The notes beneath the pieces were generated by a model that saw only the letters and a program-made list of their open reading frames with translations, was not told the origin of the DNA and ran no database searches. Positions 43,932-53,190 of a DNA stretch of 64,000 nucleotides are shown piece by piece (position 1 is the first letter of the stretch; each line of letters starts with the position of its first letter). Source of the stretch: an uncultured Verrucomicrobiota bacterium (GTDB taxonomy: Bacteria; Verrucomicrobiota; Verrucomicrobiia; Limisphaerales; UBA9464); NCBI GenBank assembly GCA_903896505.1, contig CAITXU010000246.1:1-64000 (forward strand), given 5' to 3'. The translations under genes were made by a program, and so were the position numbers.

Positions 43932-43974
43932 CCGGTCACGTTTTGAAGGCCGGGTCTCCCAGTTACGACGGCTT

Positions 43975-44445
43975 TTAAGGGGCCTCGTTGCCGATGTCTG
44001 CGCTCAGGCGCCAACCACCGTCGCCGGACCGATGCCAAATAGTCAGGTACCGTCCGTGAGTGGGTGCCGACATGTCCCCGGGCGCTGGTCTAAATTCAAA
44101 GTCGCCCCAAGTCCACCCCAGGTCCCCACTGAGAGCCACATGCGCCTCACGCGGAATCCATGCCAGCACCGAGCCGGGTGGCATTTGTTGAAGAGCAATG
44201 CGGATTTGTTCGCCGCCCTGGACGAGGGGTCCACTGGCGGTGATGCGGATGGTGGAGGCATCACTGTACCGGGCAAAGGCCGTAGAAGCACCGGCTTGCT
44301 GGGCGAGTTGTGAGAAATCGCGGTCGGTTTGCAGCAGTTGAATCTCGGGGTCGCCCATTGTCACGATGGGTCTGCGCTTGGGTTGACTGGTAGCGCAGCC
44401 CACGCAGACGACCAGGAGGACAGGAAGCAGCCTTCGCAATTTCAT
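43975..44445 (-). CDS. Predicted lipoprotein with an NTF2/SnoaL-like domain (DUF4440-type)
   Basis: 156 aa from the ATG at 44445, where a signal sequence starts (MKLRRLLPVLLVVCVGCATS, probable lipid Cys in VGCA); the frame runs on upstream without one. The mature part reads like a DUF4440 cone: TDRDFSQLAQQAGASTAFAR, then SGPLVQGGEQIRIALQQMP and HGRYLTIWHRSGDGGWRLSA, with the terminal W-x-x-S-x-D-I-G. The function is not known. It is 146 nt from, and codirectional with, the Sel1-like gene upstream. Confidence 0.75.
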   Translation of the reverse strand: MKLRRLLPVLLVVCVGCATSQPKRRPIVTMGDPEIQLLQTDRDFSQLAQQAGASTAFARYSDASTIRITASGPLVQGGEQIRIALQQMPPGSVLAWIPREAHVALSGDLGWTWGDFEFRPAPGDMSAPTHGRYLTIWHRSGDGGWRLSADIGNEAP

Positions 44446-44591
44446 GGGTTCAAAATAGCCGGAGAGCTGACGCTGGCCAGTTTCGAGATCGGCAGGTAGG
44501 TCGCTGACTTTGAGCCCGAGACTTCGAGCGGTCGTTCTCGCCCATGGGGCTTCGTAGAGACCCGTCGGCAGTCTCTTGGACCCACCACCCC

Positions 44592-45071
44592 TCAATTTCC
44601 AGTGGGGGGCTGGCTCAATTGCTTGAGCAGGCGCTTGGAAGGCTCGTGGCCCTCAACGGACGCTTCCTGCAAGAGTCGCATGGCCCGGGCTTGGTCCTGC
44701 GTCACTCCCTGGCCCTGAAGGTGGCGTTCCGCCAAATCATACCGGGCGTCCAGACTCCCCTGCTCCACACGTTCCTGTAGAAACTTGACCACTCGGGCGT
44801 CAACGACCTTTGGGTCTTCCTTGGGCCGTGAATTCTCTGCAGCGACTATTGCTCGAATCTGGGCATCACGCCGGGCCTGGGCTTCAGCCTGAAGCCGTCG
44901 CGAAGTTTCGAGGTAGGCAGCGAAGGCCTTGGGGTCCACCTGCACGGGCGGAGGAGGATGCACCACCACAACGGGTGCCGGGACCACATGCCGATGAACC
45001 ACATGATGCCATCCTGCCCGGGCCGGAAGCACTCCCAGGAAGCCGCAAAGCACCCACATGCCTCGTTTCAT
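44592..45071 (-). CDS. Secreted Sel1/TPR-like repeat protein
   Basis: 159 aa. A signal-peptide-like start (MKRGMWVLCGFLGVLPARA) is followed by a His/Pro-rich segment (HHVVHRHVVPAPVVVVHPPP), a coiled-coil helix (SRRLQAEAQARRDAQIRAI), and one Sel1 repeat (ARYDLAERHLQGQGVTQDQA, then MRLLQEASVEGHEPSKRLL). Sel1 repeats form helical protein-binding surfaces. The gene may be cotranscribed with the lipoprotein gene downstream. No partner is known. Confidence 0.75.
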   Translation of the reverse strand: MKRGMWVLCGFLGVLPARAGWHHVVHRHVVPAPVVVVHPPPPVQVDPKAFAAYLETSRRLQAEAQARRDAQIRAIVAAENSRPKEDPKVVDARVVKFLQERVEQGSLDARYDLAERHLQGQGVTQDQARAMRLLQEASVEGHEPSKRLLKQLSQPPTGN

Positions 45072-45123
45072 GCCAGTAACTTAGTGCAAACCGTATGCCA
45101 GGCCAGGAATCTGAAATGTTCAT

Positions 45124-45145
45124 ACAGATGACCTGTCCCTTTGTT
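45124..45145 (+). repeat. Dispersed short repeat, copy 3
   Basis: ACAGATGACCTGTCCCTTTG; the core is identical to copy 1 at 6733 and the tail is TTTGTTG. Confidence 0.8.
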
Positions 45146-45321
45146 GTAGTTCCCGTTGATTTTCAGGCGTGTAGGGCCGACGAGCGGACTGAAAGGTAAC
45201 GGAACGTCCTAGAGCACTGCCGACAGGAAAGTCTGCGCTAGGTTGCCGGGGGGCTTGCAGGTGGAAAGTTGGTGACCATCCCCACTGGTCAGTTGGTTTC
45301 ATCAGGAAACGGACGGGTCAG

Positions 45322-45381
45322 ACTAAGGGACAGGTCATTTGTTTTTCCTTTGTCTTACTAATGACCTGTCCCTTAGTTTGA
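45322..45381. repeat. Dispersed short repeat, copies 4 and 5 as an inverted pair
   Basis: ACTAAGGGACAGGTCAT (45322-45338) and ATGACCTGTCCCTTAGT (45361-45377) are perfect 17-bp reverse complements with a 22-nt spacer, so the pair can fold into one long hairpin. The two-copy inverted layout is that of a BIME/REP doublet. Confidence 0.85.
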
Positions 45382-45425
45382 AGTGCGACTCACGGAGTCG
45401 GCCCGGGTTATCGCCTCTGAGCTTC

Positions 45426-45661
45426 TTAGGGCTGGCGATCAGACCGCTCGTTGAGCGACCAGTCGTAGTCCGTGTACCGCACCTTCAGGCCCGGCAGGTC
45501 CAAGGCTGCGGCATCTGCCGATGGCCAATAGGGTCGAATGGCGGAAAACGGGCTAGCAGGCGGGTCCACTGCCCATGCTGGGCATCAAAGTCCGCCGCCC
45601 TGACCAAAAAGGATCCAGCCAAGAGGCATGCCATTGCGACCGCCACCCGAAGTGCCTTCAT
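45426..45661 (-). pseudogene. DUF547 protein remnant (both ends, middle deleted)
   Basis: The ATG at 45661 starts a signal peptide (MKALRVAVAMACLLAGSFLV), then ADFDAQHGQWTRLLARF, which is the beginning of a DUF547 domain. About 40 codons in, the frame is lost; in another frame the C-terminus LPGLKVRYTDYDWSLNE, ending RSDRQP then a stop, is the typical DUF547 end. Normal members are about 250 residues, so roughly 180 have been deleted, with a frameshift at the joint. It is inactive. Confidence 0.75.
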
Positions 45662-45735
45662 ACGCAGATGTTCACCATTCCAGAGGTTGGCAGTCGCTCG
45701 GCCTACGGCAAGGACCCCCAACGGAGGGGCCGAAA

Positions 45736-46650
45736 CTATTGGGCCACCCGGAACTCGATGGTCCAGTCCAAACCGGAGGCCACATGGTTTCGGGCGGCAA
45801 AATTACCCTGATTGAGGGCGATCGATACGTTCAGAAGGGAATTGAGGAAGACCAGCGGTTTGCCGGGAGGGACCCGACCGAACGTTTCGGAGTAGGGTGC
45901 GGTTCCACTGCAGACGCTCTTTCCCGCGTGAAAAATCCTGTAGGTCAATGCGGTGCCGGGCTTTAGACCGAGTTGGTCAAACAGGGATTTGGGGATGTCG
46001 GACCAGACGTTGCCGTACTGTGGGTCGAGCACGGCAATGGTTCCTGTGAGAGCTCCGTCCTTAAAAGCGGGGGGCGTATGGTGAAGCCGGATGCAATCGC
46101 GTCCAAGGTCGGGCCCGACCTCTTCAAAGTGGATTTGGCCCGCAGCCAATTTGGCACCCACAAATGCGAAAATGTCTCGTCCGTGAAAGGTATAGCTTGC
46201 CTCGCTTCCCGGACGACGGTGGCGGGTGGTATCGATGACGCGGATGGCTTCGATACCCGGCTGTTCGGCCAGGAGAGTGAGAGAGCCATTGTCGGGGGAG
46301 ACAATGAAATGGCCGTCACGGGTCAGTGCCACCACCCCTTTGCGCTCAGTCCCCACACCGGGATCGACGACATTCACAAAGACGGTGCCCTTTGGCCAAT
46401 AAGGCACCGATTGCTTTAGACGGTAGGCGGCTTCCCAAATATTGAACGCCGGAATCTCGTGAGTCAGGTCGAACAGGGGAAGTTCCGGGCTGACCCCGAA
46501 GGCGACCCCCTTCATGGCGGAGACGGCACCGTCCTTGACGCCAAAATCGGTTTGAAAAACCAGCGCTGAGGGAGGGCCCCCCCAAGCGTGAAGAGGACCC
46601 GAAGCCGAAGCCAGAAAGAATACGACCCATGCGATAAACGTCCGACGCAT
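45736..46650 (-). CDS. Secreted SAM-hydroxide adenosyltransferase (DUF62/S-adenosylmethionine hydrolase family)
   Basis: 304 aa with a signal peptide (MRRTFIAWVVFFLASASGPL, cleavage after HA), unusual because most members are cytoplasmic. The family core is clear: LVFQTDFGVKDGAVSAMKGV, then NVVDPGVGTERKGVVALTRD, FIVSPDNGSLTLL, TFHGRDIFAFVGAKLA and IAVLDPQYGNVWSDIP. Those residues (D-F-G, P-D-N-G, F-H-G-R-D-I-F) form the SAM pocket and act in SAM hydrolysis to adenosine and methionine in characterised relatives. A C-terminal beta domain (about 210-300) completes the normal length. It lies alone, close to a DUF547 relic. Confidence 0.87.
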   Translation of the reverse strand: MRRTFIAWVVFFLASASGPLHAWGGPPSALVFQTDFGVKDGAVSAMKGVAFGVSPELPLFDLTHEIPAFNIWEAAYRLKQSVPYWPKGTVFVNVVDPGVGTERKGVVALTRDGHFIVSPDNGSLTLLAEQPGIEAIRVIDTTRHRRPGSEASYTFHGRDIFAFVGAKLAAGQIHFEEVGPDLGRDCIRLHHTPPAFKDGALTGTIAVLDPQYGNVWSDIPKSLFDQLGLKPGTALTYRIFHAGKSVCSGTAPYSETFGRVPPGKPLVFLNSLLNVSIALNQGNFAARNHVASGLDWTIEFRVAQ

Positions 46651-46698
46651 CGGGAACAGATAGAAAAGGAATTGCGCCTGGTCCAGTCCGGCTTACTC

Positions 46699-47163
46699 CT
46701 ATTCGAGCAGGGGACGGAGGTTTTCGTTCCGCAGCGCCATGGATCGAAGGCGGGGTTCAATTCGAAGTGATTTCCGAATCAACTGTTTTCCCGCCTCCTG
46801 ATTTCCCAAGAGGATTTCATAGCAGGCCAGGTGATAATTCCAAAGCCCGTGGTCACGGGCTGCCGGAGGTGCTGCCAGGAGGGCGGAGCGGCACTCGGCG
46901 TAGCGTCCGAGCTCGTAAAGGACGCAGCCCCAACCAATAAAGCGATCGATGGATGCATCCGGTGCCTGACAAAGTTCGGCATGAATGGAGGCGGCGTCCT
47001 CCCAACGTTCCAACTGTTGGAGAACAACGGCGCGCAATTCCAGGGATGGGGCCTCCCGCTGTTGGTCTGGGCTGAGGCTGTCCAATTCCTCAAGTGCCTC
47101 GCGGGCCATGCCAAGTTCAACGTAGCCGATGGCGGCTTCGAGCGTGCGTTGAAAGGACAGCAT
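46699..47163 (-). CDS. Tetratricopeptide-repeat-like protein
   Basis: 154 aa from the ATG at 47163; the frame extends to 47301 with no recognisable sequence and would run toward the start of the divergent lipoprotein gene. The helix pairs ALEAAIGYVELGMAREALEE-type, LERWEDAASIHAELCQA and LYELGRYAECRSALLAA read as three or four TPR units, ending ESLRIEPRLRSMALR-like. It is cytoplasmic and small, presumably a scaffold. It is divergent from the lipoprotein-ResB-CcsA operon. Confidence 0.7.
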   Translation of the reverse strand: MLSFQRTLEAAIGYVELGMAREALEELDSLSPDQQREAPSLELRAVVLQQLERWEDAASIHAELCQAPDASIDRFIGWGCVLYELGRYAECRSALLAAPPAARDHGLWNYHLACYEILLGNQEAGKQLIRKSLRIEPRLRSMALRNENLRPLLE

Positions 47164-47317
47164 GAGGGAACAGGGTGCCATGCATTCGACCGGGCACCAA
47201 ATTTTCACTTGGAGGTGTTGAAACTGAGGTTGAACTGGAACGGACCCGTCGGCGTCCATTCCCGGACCATGCGAAGGCTCACTTGCCGGAAGCGTCGCCA
47301 ATGGTTACTTAACACCG

Positions 47318-48442
47318 ATGGAAATCCGCCGTTTGCTTCCTCTGGCCTCGATTGCGCTGGCTTCCCTTGCCTGGCAGGGATGCAAGCGCGAGGAGGTACA
47401 GGTCTACCAGGCTCCGAAAGACCTGCCGCCTTCAAACCCTGCGGTGGCAGAGGCCCCACAACCCTCGAGGGCTCCGGCCTCCGGTCGACCGGCTGAGAGC
47501 CAATCGCCACCCTGGGTCACACCGGACGGGTGGATGGCGGTGCCCTCCACGGGAGGGATGCGGCTGGCCAGCTATGCCATTCAAGGCTCGGACGGACGAA
47601 CGGCGAGCGTTTCGGTGGTTCCCCTGGGGCCTGAAGCCAGCGGCGAGCTGGATAACGTGAATCGCTGGCGGCGCGAACTTCAACTGGCTCCCATCACCGA
47701 AGCGGAAGCCGTGGCCCTGCGGCAGCCGGTCAAGATTGGATCGCTGGACGCACGGATGTTTGAACTGGTGAGCGACCAGAACATCCTCGACGGAAAATTC
47801 AAAAGCCGAACCCTGGTCTCCATGCTGGCCGTCGAGCAGGCGACCATCTTTTTCAAACTCATGGGCGAGGATGCCCTGGTGGCGGAGAACAAACCCAAGT
47901 TTCTTGCCTGGCTGAAATCGGTCCAGGTGGGTTCCAACGAACGGTCGGATTCACCCCCACAGGCAGCGGCCGCCGGAGGCCCGTCCATGGCCGGACCCGT
48001 CGCTCCACCGCCCTCAACCGACCTTCCGAAATGGACGCCACCAGCCACCTGGAAGGCAGTGGCGGGTAATGGCATGCGGTTGGCCAGCTTTGTTGTCCCC
48101 GGGGAAGGCGGTGCCAACGGAGACCTTTCGGTGGTCGCCCTGGGTGCACAAGCCGGCGGTGTGGTGGCCAACGTCACCCGATGGCGTCGACAACTCGAAC
48201 TCCCCCCCATCGACGAAAATGAACTCTCGAGCAGCCTCAAAAGTCTCCCCATCGCCCAAGGTGAGAAGGCATTGCTTGTCGAACTGGAAGGCACCGCTGG
48301 TCATTCCGGCAGCAACCTTCTAGCCGCCATTGTGCAGCGCTCGGACCGCACCTGGTTTTACAAGCTTACCGGACCCAAGGCCCTGGTTACAGCCGAACGG
48401 GATAACTTCCAAAAATTCGTCCAGTCCGTAAATTACCCATGA
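47318..48442 (+). CDS. Putative lipoprotein with two tandem homologous domains, upstream of resB
   Basis: 374 aa. The N-terminus MEIRRLLPLASIALASLAWQ then GC is a lipoprotein-type signal. After a Pro-rich linker there are two repeated domains of about 130 residues: WVTPDGWMAVPSTGGMRLAS (first) and PKWTPPATWKAVAGNGMRLA (second), each continuing with a VSVVPLG/LSVVALGAQ strand, a (D)NVNRWRREL/NVTRWRRQLEL helix and a C-terminal SVQ/SVNYP end. I know no function for this domain. It overlaps resB by 4 nt (ATGA), so it belongs to the cytochrome c maturation operon and could present or protect apocytochrome or haem. Confidence 0.75.
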   Translation: MEIRRLLPLASIALASLAWQGCKREEVQVYQAPKDLPPSNPAVAEAPQPSRAPASGRPAESQSPPWVTPDGWMAVPSTGGMRLASYAIQGSDGRTASVSVVPLGPEASGELDNVNRWRRELQLAPITEAEAVALRQPVKIGSLDARMFELVSDQNILDGKFKSRTLVSMLAVEQATIFFKLMGEDALVAENKPKFLAWLKSVQVGSNERSDSPPQAAAAGGPSMAGPVAPPPSTDLPKWTPPATWKAVAGNGMRLASFVVPGEGGANGDLSVVALGAQAGGVVANVTRWRRQLELPPIDENELSSSLKSLPIAQGEKALLVELEGTAGHSGSNLLAAIVQRSDRTWFYKLTGPKALVTAERDNFQKFVQSVNYP

Positions 48443-49824
48443 GCACCCCGGTGAGCCCACCCCCACTGGTCGTCCCCCCTGCTGCAGGGCCTGTCCCGGT
48501 CGCCGGGTCTGCGGAGTCACGTCCGCTCTGGAAGCTGATTCTGTCTCCGTTGAGTTCCCTCCGGCTGACCGTGATCCTGCTGACCTTCAGCGTTCTGGTG
48601 GTCTTTTTCGGAACCCTGGCCCAGACCGACGATGGCCTTTATCTCGCGCAGAACCGTTATTTTCGCTCCTGGTTTTCCACCTGGTCGCCAATAACCGAGG
48701 GCTGGCGTTGGATCGTGATTCCACTTCCCGGAGGTTACCTGCTGGGGACTTTGCTCCTCGTCAATCTCGTGGCCGCCCATGCCACACGGTTCAAGTTCAC
48801 GTGGAAAAAGAGCGGCATTCTACTTTCCCACTTGGGAGTGGTCCTCCTGTTGGTGGGTCAATTGTTCACCGACATGCTCGCCCGGGAAAGCCGGATGACC
48901 TTCAGCGAGGGCGAGTGGCGCAATTATTCCGAGGATTTTGCCGCCTCGGAGCTGGCCATCCTTTCAGACGCCCCCGGGGACCAGATGACGGAAGTGGTGG
49001 CCATTCCGGAAGGACTCCTGCGCGCCGGCGGGGTGGTTCATCACGACCGACTCCCGTTTACGGTTAGAATCAGCCAGTGGATGCCCAACTCGGAACCCAT
49101 CTTCCGCGCCCCCCGGGCCACCAATGGACCACCCCAAGCGTCCAGCCCGGTGAGCAAACACTTCGATTTTCTATCGGTGGCTGAAACCCACAAGATGGAC
49201 GAAAAGAATATTCCAACCGTGGTAATCGAACTGACCGACAACGGCGGAAAGAGCCTCGGAATTTGGGCGCTGTCGGTGTGGTCGGGCGAGCCGGCGATGG
49301 CCAAGAGCGCCCGCACCTCCTGGTACAAGCGGTTCAACCGGGGAGACACTTCCGGGGACGACAGCCAGGCCCGCATGATGGCCGGGCAGCTCTATGCGTT
49401 TCTCACCGAGGCGCAAACCGTGACAGTGAACAACCGGGCCTACACGTTGACCCTCCGCCCCCGCCGGTACGATCAGCCCTTCACCCTCCAACTCCTCAAG
49501 ACCACCCACGAGATTTATCGGGGAACCGACATTCCCAAGAACTTCCAAAGCCGCGTTTTGATCGATCACCCGGCCCGTGGAGAACGACGTGAGGTCAACA
49601 TCTACATGAACAACCCGCTTCGGTATGGAGGATTGACCTATTTCCAATACCAAATGGGGCGCGACGAATTTTTCTCCACCCCCGTGGCCCACAGCGTCTT
49701 GCAGGTGGTCCAAAATCCGTCGTGGCTCACCCCTTACATTGGCTGTGCCCTGGTCGCCGGCGGGTTGCTGGTCCAGTTCGGAATTCATTTGGTTCTGTTT
49801 GTCCGCCGCCGGGTCGCCCCCTAG
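48439..49824 (+). CDS. resB: Cytochrome c biogenesis protein ResB/Ccs1-like
   Basis: 461 aa. Hydrophobic segments at about 33-55, 94-112, 126-146 and 430-452 flank a large periplasmic domain, the ResB topology. Family matches are SSLRLTVILLTFSVLVVFFG and ADDGLYLAQNRYF-like, LSHLGVVLLLVGQLFTDM, and YTLTLRPRRYDQPFTLQLLK then RYGGLTYFQYQMGRDEF near the end. ResB works with CcsA to carry haem across the membrane and ligate it to apocytochrome c (system II). It is coupled to the lipoprotein upstream and is 18 nt before ccsA. Confidence 0.85.
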   Translation: MSTPVSPPPLVVPPAAGPVPVAGSAESRPLWKLILSPLSSLRLTVILLTFSVLVVFFGTLAQTDDGLYLAQNRYFRSWFSTWSPITEGWRWIVIPLPGGYLLGTLLLVNLVAAHATRFKFTWKKSGILLSHLGVVLLLVGQLFTDMLARESRMTFSEGEWRNYSEDFAASELAILSDAPGDQMTEVVAIPEGLLRAGGVVHHDRLPFTVRISQWMPNSEPIFRAPRATNGPPQASSPVSKHFDFLSVAETHKMDEKNIPTVVIELTDNGGKSLGIWALSVWSGEPAMAKSARTSWYKRFNRGDTSGDDSQARMMAGQLYAFLTEAQTVTVNNRAYTLTLRPRRYDQPFTLQLLKTTHEIYRGTDIPKNFQSRVLIDHPARGERREVNIYMNNPLRYGGLTYFQYQMGRDEFFSTPVAHSVLQVVQNPSWLTPYIGCALVAGGLLVQFGIHLVLFVRRRVAP

Positions 49825-49842
49825 TTTTATCTTCTGAGTTCC

Positions 49843-51816
49843 ATGAAAAAATACCTTCCGTGGATCCTGTGCGCCGCCTTCGCCGCCTGGTTTTTGAGCA
49901 CCCTCCCGGCACCCGGTGACAAGGGATTGGCGTGGGGAGGCCTCGCCCAGGTGCCGGTCGTCAACGGCGGTCGTCATCAGCCGTTTGAATCACTGGCACG
50001 CAACGCCCTGGTGCAAATCCGGGACCGCTATTCCCACTATGATCTTGCAGAGGAACGCACCGTTCCAGCGGTGGAATGGCTGGCGGAGGTTCTTTTTGAC
50101 AGCGAACGGGCCAGTCGCCGGAAAGTCTTTCGCGTCGACCATCCAGACCTCATCTCGCTTTTGAAGCTTCCGCTGAAAAACGATTCCAAGGACCCGGCAC
50201 TCCGGGAGGATGGCAAGCACTACTCCTGGGGGCAAATTGTCACCGAAGAGAACGTCGCGTCGCTCCAGCGGGAATCGGAACGGGTGGCGGGAAAGGATGC
50301 CTCGCATCAAGACGCCTTTGACCAGGCGGTGCGAAAACTGAGCAGCGCCCTTTCGCTCTACAATGCCCTTCAAAGCACGGCCCGCCCGAGGGACGTCCGG
50401 GATTACGGTCAGTTTCTCTCCCAATTCTCGCGGTCGCTGGACAGTGGAGCTACGCTGCGGGAAACCCTCCGGGCGAAATACGCTGGTAAGGAAATACCAA
50501 AGGACAACAGTGACCCGCTGCTGCGGATTGGCGGACAGGTCCTGGTCGGTGCGGACCGGGAATCGGAGACTGGTGAACGGTCGACTCTAAAGATTCCATT
50601 GCTGCTCCCACCGGATGGCACCGAGGATTGGAGCCGGATTAACACCCGGCTGGTGGGCATCCGTGGCGGGGAGCCGCTTCCCCGGTCGTTACTGGCCTGG
50701 GCCCACCTGGGGGATGCCTTTGTCGCTCGCGATACCAATCGGTTCAATGCCGAACTGCGCGATTATCGGGACTGGATGCAGTCCACTTTCCCGTCCGAAT
50801 TGAGCCATGCCAACCATGAGGTCTTCTTTAACCGCATGGCCCCATTTTATGCGGCGATGACCATCTATGTGGTCGCACTGCTGCTGGCACTGGCGTACTG
50901 GTTCAGTTTTGATTCCTGGTTGCGGGAATCTTCATTTGCCCTGGTGGGACTGGCCTTCGCCATCCATACGGTCGGGTTGATTTATCGGATGGTTTTGCAG
51001 GGGCGCCCGCCGGTCACCAATTTGTACTCGTCGGCGATTTTCATCGGTTGGGGTGCCATCGTCCTCGGCATGGTGCTGGAGCGTTTCTGGCGGAATGCCA
51101 TCGGCCTTGTGGTCGGTAGTTTTCTCGGCTTCGTGACCCTCGTGATCGCCCACAATCTGGCACTTGACGGCGATACCATGGAAATGATGCGAGCGGTCCT
51201 GGACACCAACTTCTGGCTGGCCACCCACGTCGTGATTGTCACCCTCGGTTACGCCAGTACCTACGTGGCCGGCTTTCTGGCGATCGTCTACGTGGTTCGC
51301 GGCGTCTTCACCAAGGGGTTGGATTTGGCGACCCGGCGGGCGATGGCCCGCATGGTTTATGGCATCATCTGCTTTGCCACCTTGTTCAGCTTCACCGGCA
51401 CGGTGTTGGGGGGCATTTGGGCTGATCAATCCTGGGGCCGGTTCTGGGGTTGGGATGCCAAGGAAAACGGTGCTCTGATCATTGTTCTCTGGAATGCCCT
51501 CATCCTTCATGCGCGCTGGGGAGGGTTGGTGCGCGAGCGGGGCATCATGAATCTGGCCATCGCCGGTAACATCGTGACCTCGTGGTCGTGGTTTGGCGTC
51601 AATATGCTGGGAGTCGGGCTCCACAGCTATGGATTCCTCAATGGTGCCTTCCAAACGCTCCTGTACTTTGTCCTCAGCCAATTGGCCTTGATCGCTCTTG
51701 GTTGCCTCCCGCTGAAATGGTGGAGAAGCTTTGGAGAGCATTCCACCGACACCATCGCTCCAAATGCGCCCACTGCCGGTAAACCGCCCCTACGTCCAGT
51801 CAGGTCTGTGGCTTGA
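49843..51816 (+). CDS. ccsA: Cytochrome c biogenesis protein CcsA/ResC-like
   Basis: 657 aa. The last 350 residues hold about eight transmembrane segments and the haem-handling tryptophan-rich motif WGRFWGWDAKENGALI; flanking His residues for haem ligation are in FAIHTVGL, LATHVVIVTLGY and GLHSYG. The N-terminal 300 residues form a large periplasmic domain (PVVNGGRHQPFESLARNALV), which makes it longer than the basic CcsA. It completes the system II haem lyase with ResB. The stop is near the start of an unrelated sugar gene. Confidence 0.88.
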   Translation: MKKYLPWILCAAFAAWFLSTLPAPGDKGLAWGGLAQVPVVNGGRHQPFESLARNALVQIRDRYSHYDLAEERTVPAVEWLAEVLFDSERASRRKVFRVDHPDLISLLKLPLKNDSKDPALREDGKHYSWGQIVTEENVASLQRESERVAGKDASHQDAFDQAVRKLSSALSLYNALQSTARPRDVRDYGQFLSQFSRSLDSGATLRETLRAKYAGKEIPKDNSDPLLRIGGQVLVGADRESETGERSTLKIPLLLPPDGTEDWSRINTRLVGIRGGEPLPRSLLAWAHLGDAFVARDTNRFNAELRDYRDWMQSTFPSELSHANHEVFFNRMAPFYAAMTIYVVALLLALAYWFSFDSWLRESSFALVGLAFAIHTVGLIYRMVLQGRPPVTNLYSSAIFIGWGAIVLGMVLERFWRNAIGLVVGSFLGFVTLVIAHNLALDGDTMEMMRAVLDTNFWLATHVVIVTLGYASTYVAGFLAIVYVVRGVFTKGLDLATRRAMARMVYGIICFATLFSFTGTVLGGIWADQSWGRFWGWDAKENGALIIVLWNALILHARWGGLVRERGIMNLAIAGNIVTSWSWFGVNMLGVGLHSYGFLNGAFQTLLYFVLSQLALIALGCLPLKWWRSFGEHSTDTIAPNAPTAGKPPLRPVRSVA

Positions 51817-51842
51817 GGCCCAACGCTGACGTTCCGCACGGA

Positions 51843-53132
51843 ATGATCTCCATCGCCGTCATCGGTCTCGGATACGTCGGTTTGCCGCTCTCGCTGCAAT
51901 TTGCCCGCTCGGGAGTTCGGGTGATCGGGCTGGACCATGACCCGGTCAAGGTGCATTCCCTCAACTCGGGTCGTTCCTACATTCACCACATCCCCGCGGA
52001 ATCCGTCAGCGAACAGGTGGACTCCGGGCGCCTGACCGCCTCCACCGACCTGTCGCGGGTTGCCGAAGTGGAGGCCATTCTCATCTGCGTTCCCACGCCC
52101 CTCAACGCGCATCGCGAGCCGGACCTCTCGTACATCATCGACACAGCCACCGCGATGGCACCGCACCTCCAGAGAGGCGCATTGGTGGTTCTCGAGTCCA
52201 CCACGTATCCGGGCACCACGGAGGACGAATTGAAGGCTGTTCTCGAGGCCGGCTCCGGGATGAAGGCCGGCGTTGATTTTCATCTGGCCTATTCCCCGGA
52301 ACGGGAGGACCCGGGCAATCCCCAGAGCGGCGCGGCCACGATTCCCAAGGTGATCGGTGGACTCACCCCTGCATGCCTTGCCCGGGCGCAGGCTCTCTAT
52401 CAGCGGGCGATCCGCACCACGGTTCCCGTCTCTTCCTGCCGCACGGCGGAGGCCACCAAACTTCTGGAGAACATCTTTCGAAGCGTCAACATCGCCCTCG
52501 TGAATGAGTTAAAGGTGGTTTACGAAGCGATGGGTATCGATATCTGGGAGGTCATCCGGGCGGCCAAGACAAAACCGTTCGGATTCATGCCCTTTTATCC
52601 CGGGCCTGGACTGGGCGGGCACTGCATTCCCATCGATCCTTATTACCTCACCTGGAAGGCGCGCGAGTTCGGTCAGGCCACACGATTCATTGAGTTGGCC
52701 GGTGAAATCAACACGCGGATGCCCGAACGGGTGGTGCAGAGGGTCGGCGACGCCTTGAATGCCGTTCGCAAGCCGGTCCATGGGTCGCGCATTCTGCTCC
52801 TGGGTATCGCCTACAAACCCAATGTGGATGACGACCGCGAATCGCCGAGTTACGTCCTGATGGAGTTGCTCAAGCTGCGCGGGGCTGAAATCGCCTATCA
52901 CGATCCATATGTGCCGGTCATCCGTCCCACCCGGGAGCATCCGCAGTGGGCTGGAGTCTCCTCCATCACCTGGGACCAGAAGACGGTGAGCTCGTTTGAT
53001 TTGGTCCTGATCAGTACGGCCCACAGTTTGATGAATTGGGAGGAATTGGCCGCCTGGGCACCGCTGATTGTCGATACGCGGAACGCCATGGAAGGAAAAG
53101 CCGTTCGGGAGGGACAGGTATGGAAAGCCTGA
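51843..53132 (+). CDS. UDP-N-acetylglucosamine/mannosamine 6-dehydrogenase-like (nucleotide sugar dehydrogenase)
   Basis: 429 aa from the ATG at 51843. The NAD fold is AVIGLGYVGLPLSLQFARSG; ICVPTPLN, AYSPEREDPGNP and LGGHCIPIDPYYLTWKAREF (catalytic Cys) define the UDP-sugar 4-electron dehydrogenase family, with LLGIAYKPNVDDDRESPSY in the C-terminal domain. The sequence is of the WbpA/TviB group, which oxidises UDP-HexNAc to the uronic acid. It is coupled in layout with the next dehydratase gene, so it feeds capsule or O-antigen synthesis. Confidence 0.88.
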   Translation: MISIAVIGLGYVGLPLSLQFARSGVRVIGLDHDPVKVHSLNSGRSYIHHIPAESVSEQVDSGRLTASTDLSRVAEVEAILICVPTPLNAHREPDLSYIIDTATAMAPHLQRGALVVLESTTYPGTTEDELKAVLEAGSGMKAGVDFHLAYSPEREDPGNPQSGAATIPKVIGGLTPACLARAQALYQRAIRTTVPVSSCRTAEATKLLENIFRSVNIALVNELKVVYEAMGIDIWEVIRAAKTKPFGFMPFYPGPGLGGHCIPIDPYYLTWKAREFGQATRFIELAGEINTRMPERVVQRVGDALNAVRKPVHGSRILLLGIAYKPNVDDDRESPSYVLMELLKLRGAEIAYHDPYVPVIRPTREHPQWAGVSSITWDQKTVSSFDLVLISTAHSLMNWEELAAWAPLIVDTRNAMEGKAVREGQVWKA

Positions 53133-53190
53133 GACGGTACTGCTTGAGGACAATTTTGCCGCAGGATCGGGATGGATGGGAGGAACGTCG

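Larger units (their letters stand above)
45072..45735. other. Intergenic stretch with repeat pair and DUF547 relic
   Basis: 45124-45145 and 45322-45381 are dispersed repeats, the latter forming an inverted pair; 45426-45661 is a DUF547 pseudogene. Between 45147 and 45320 I see no supported feature. Confidence 0.6.
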
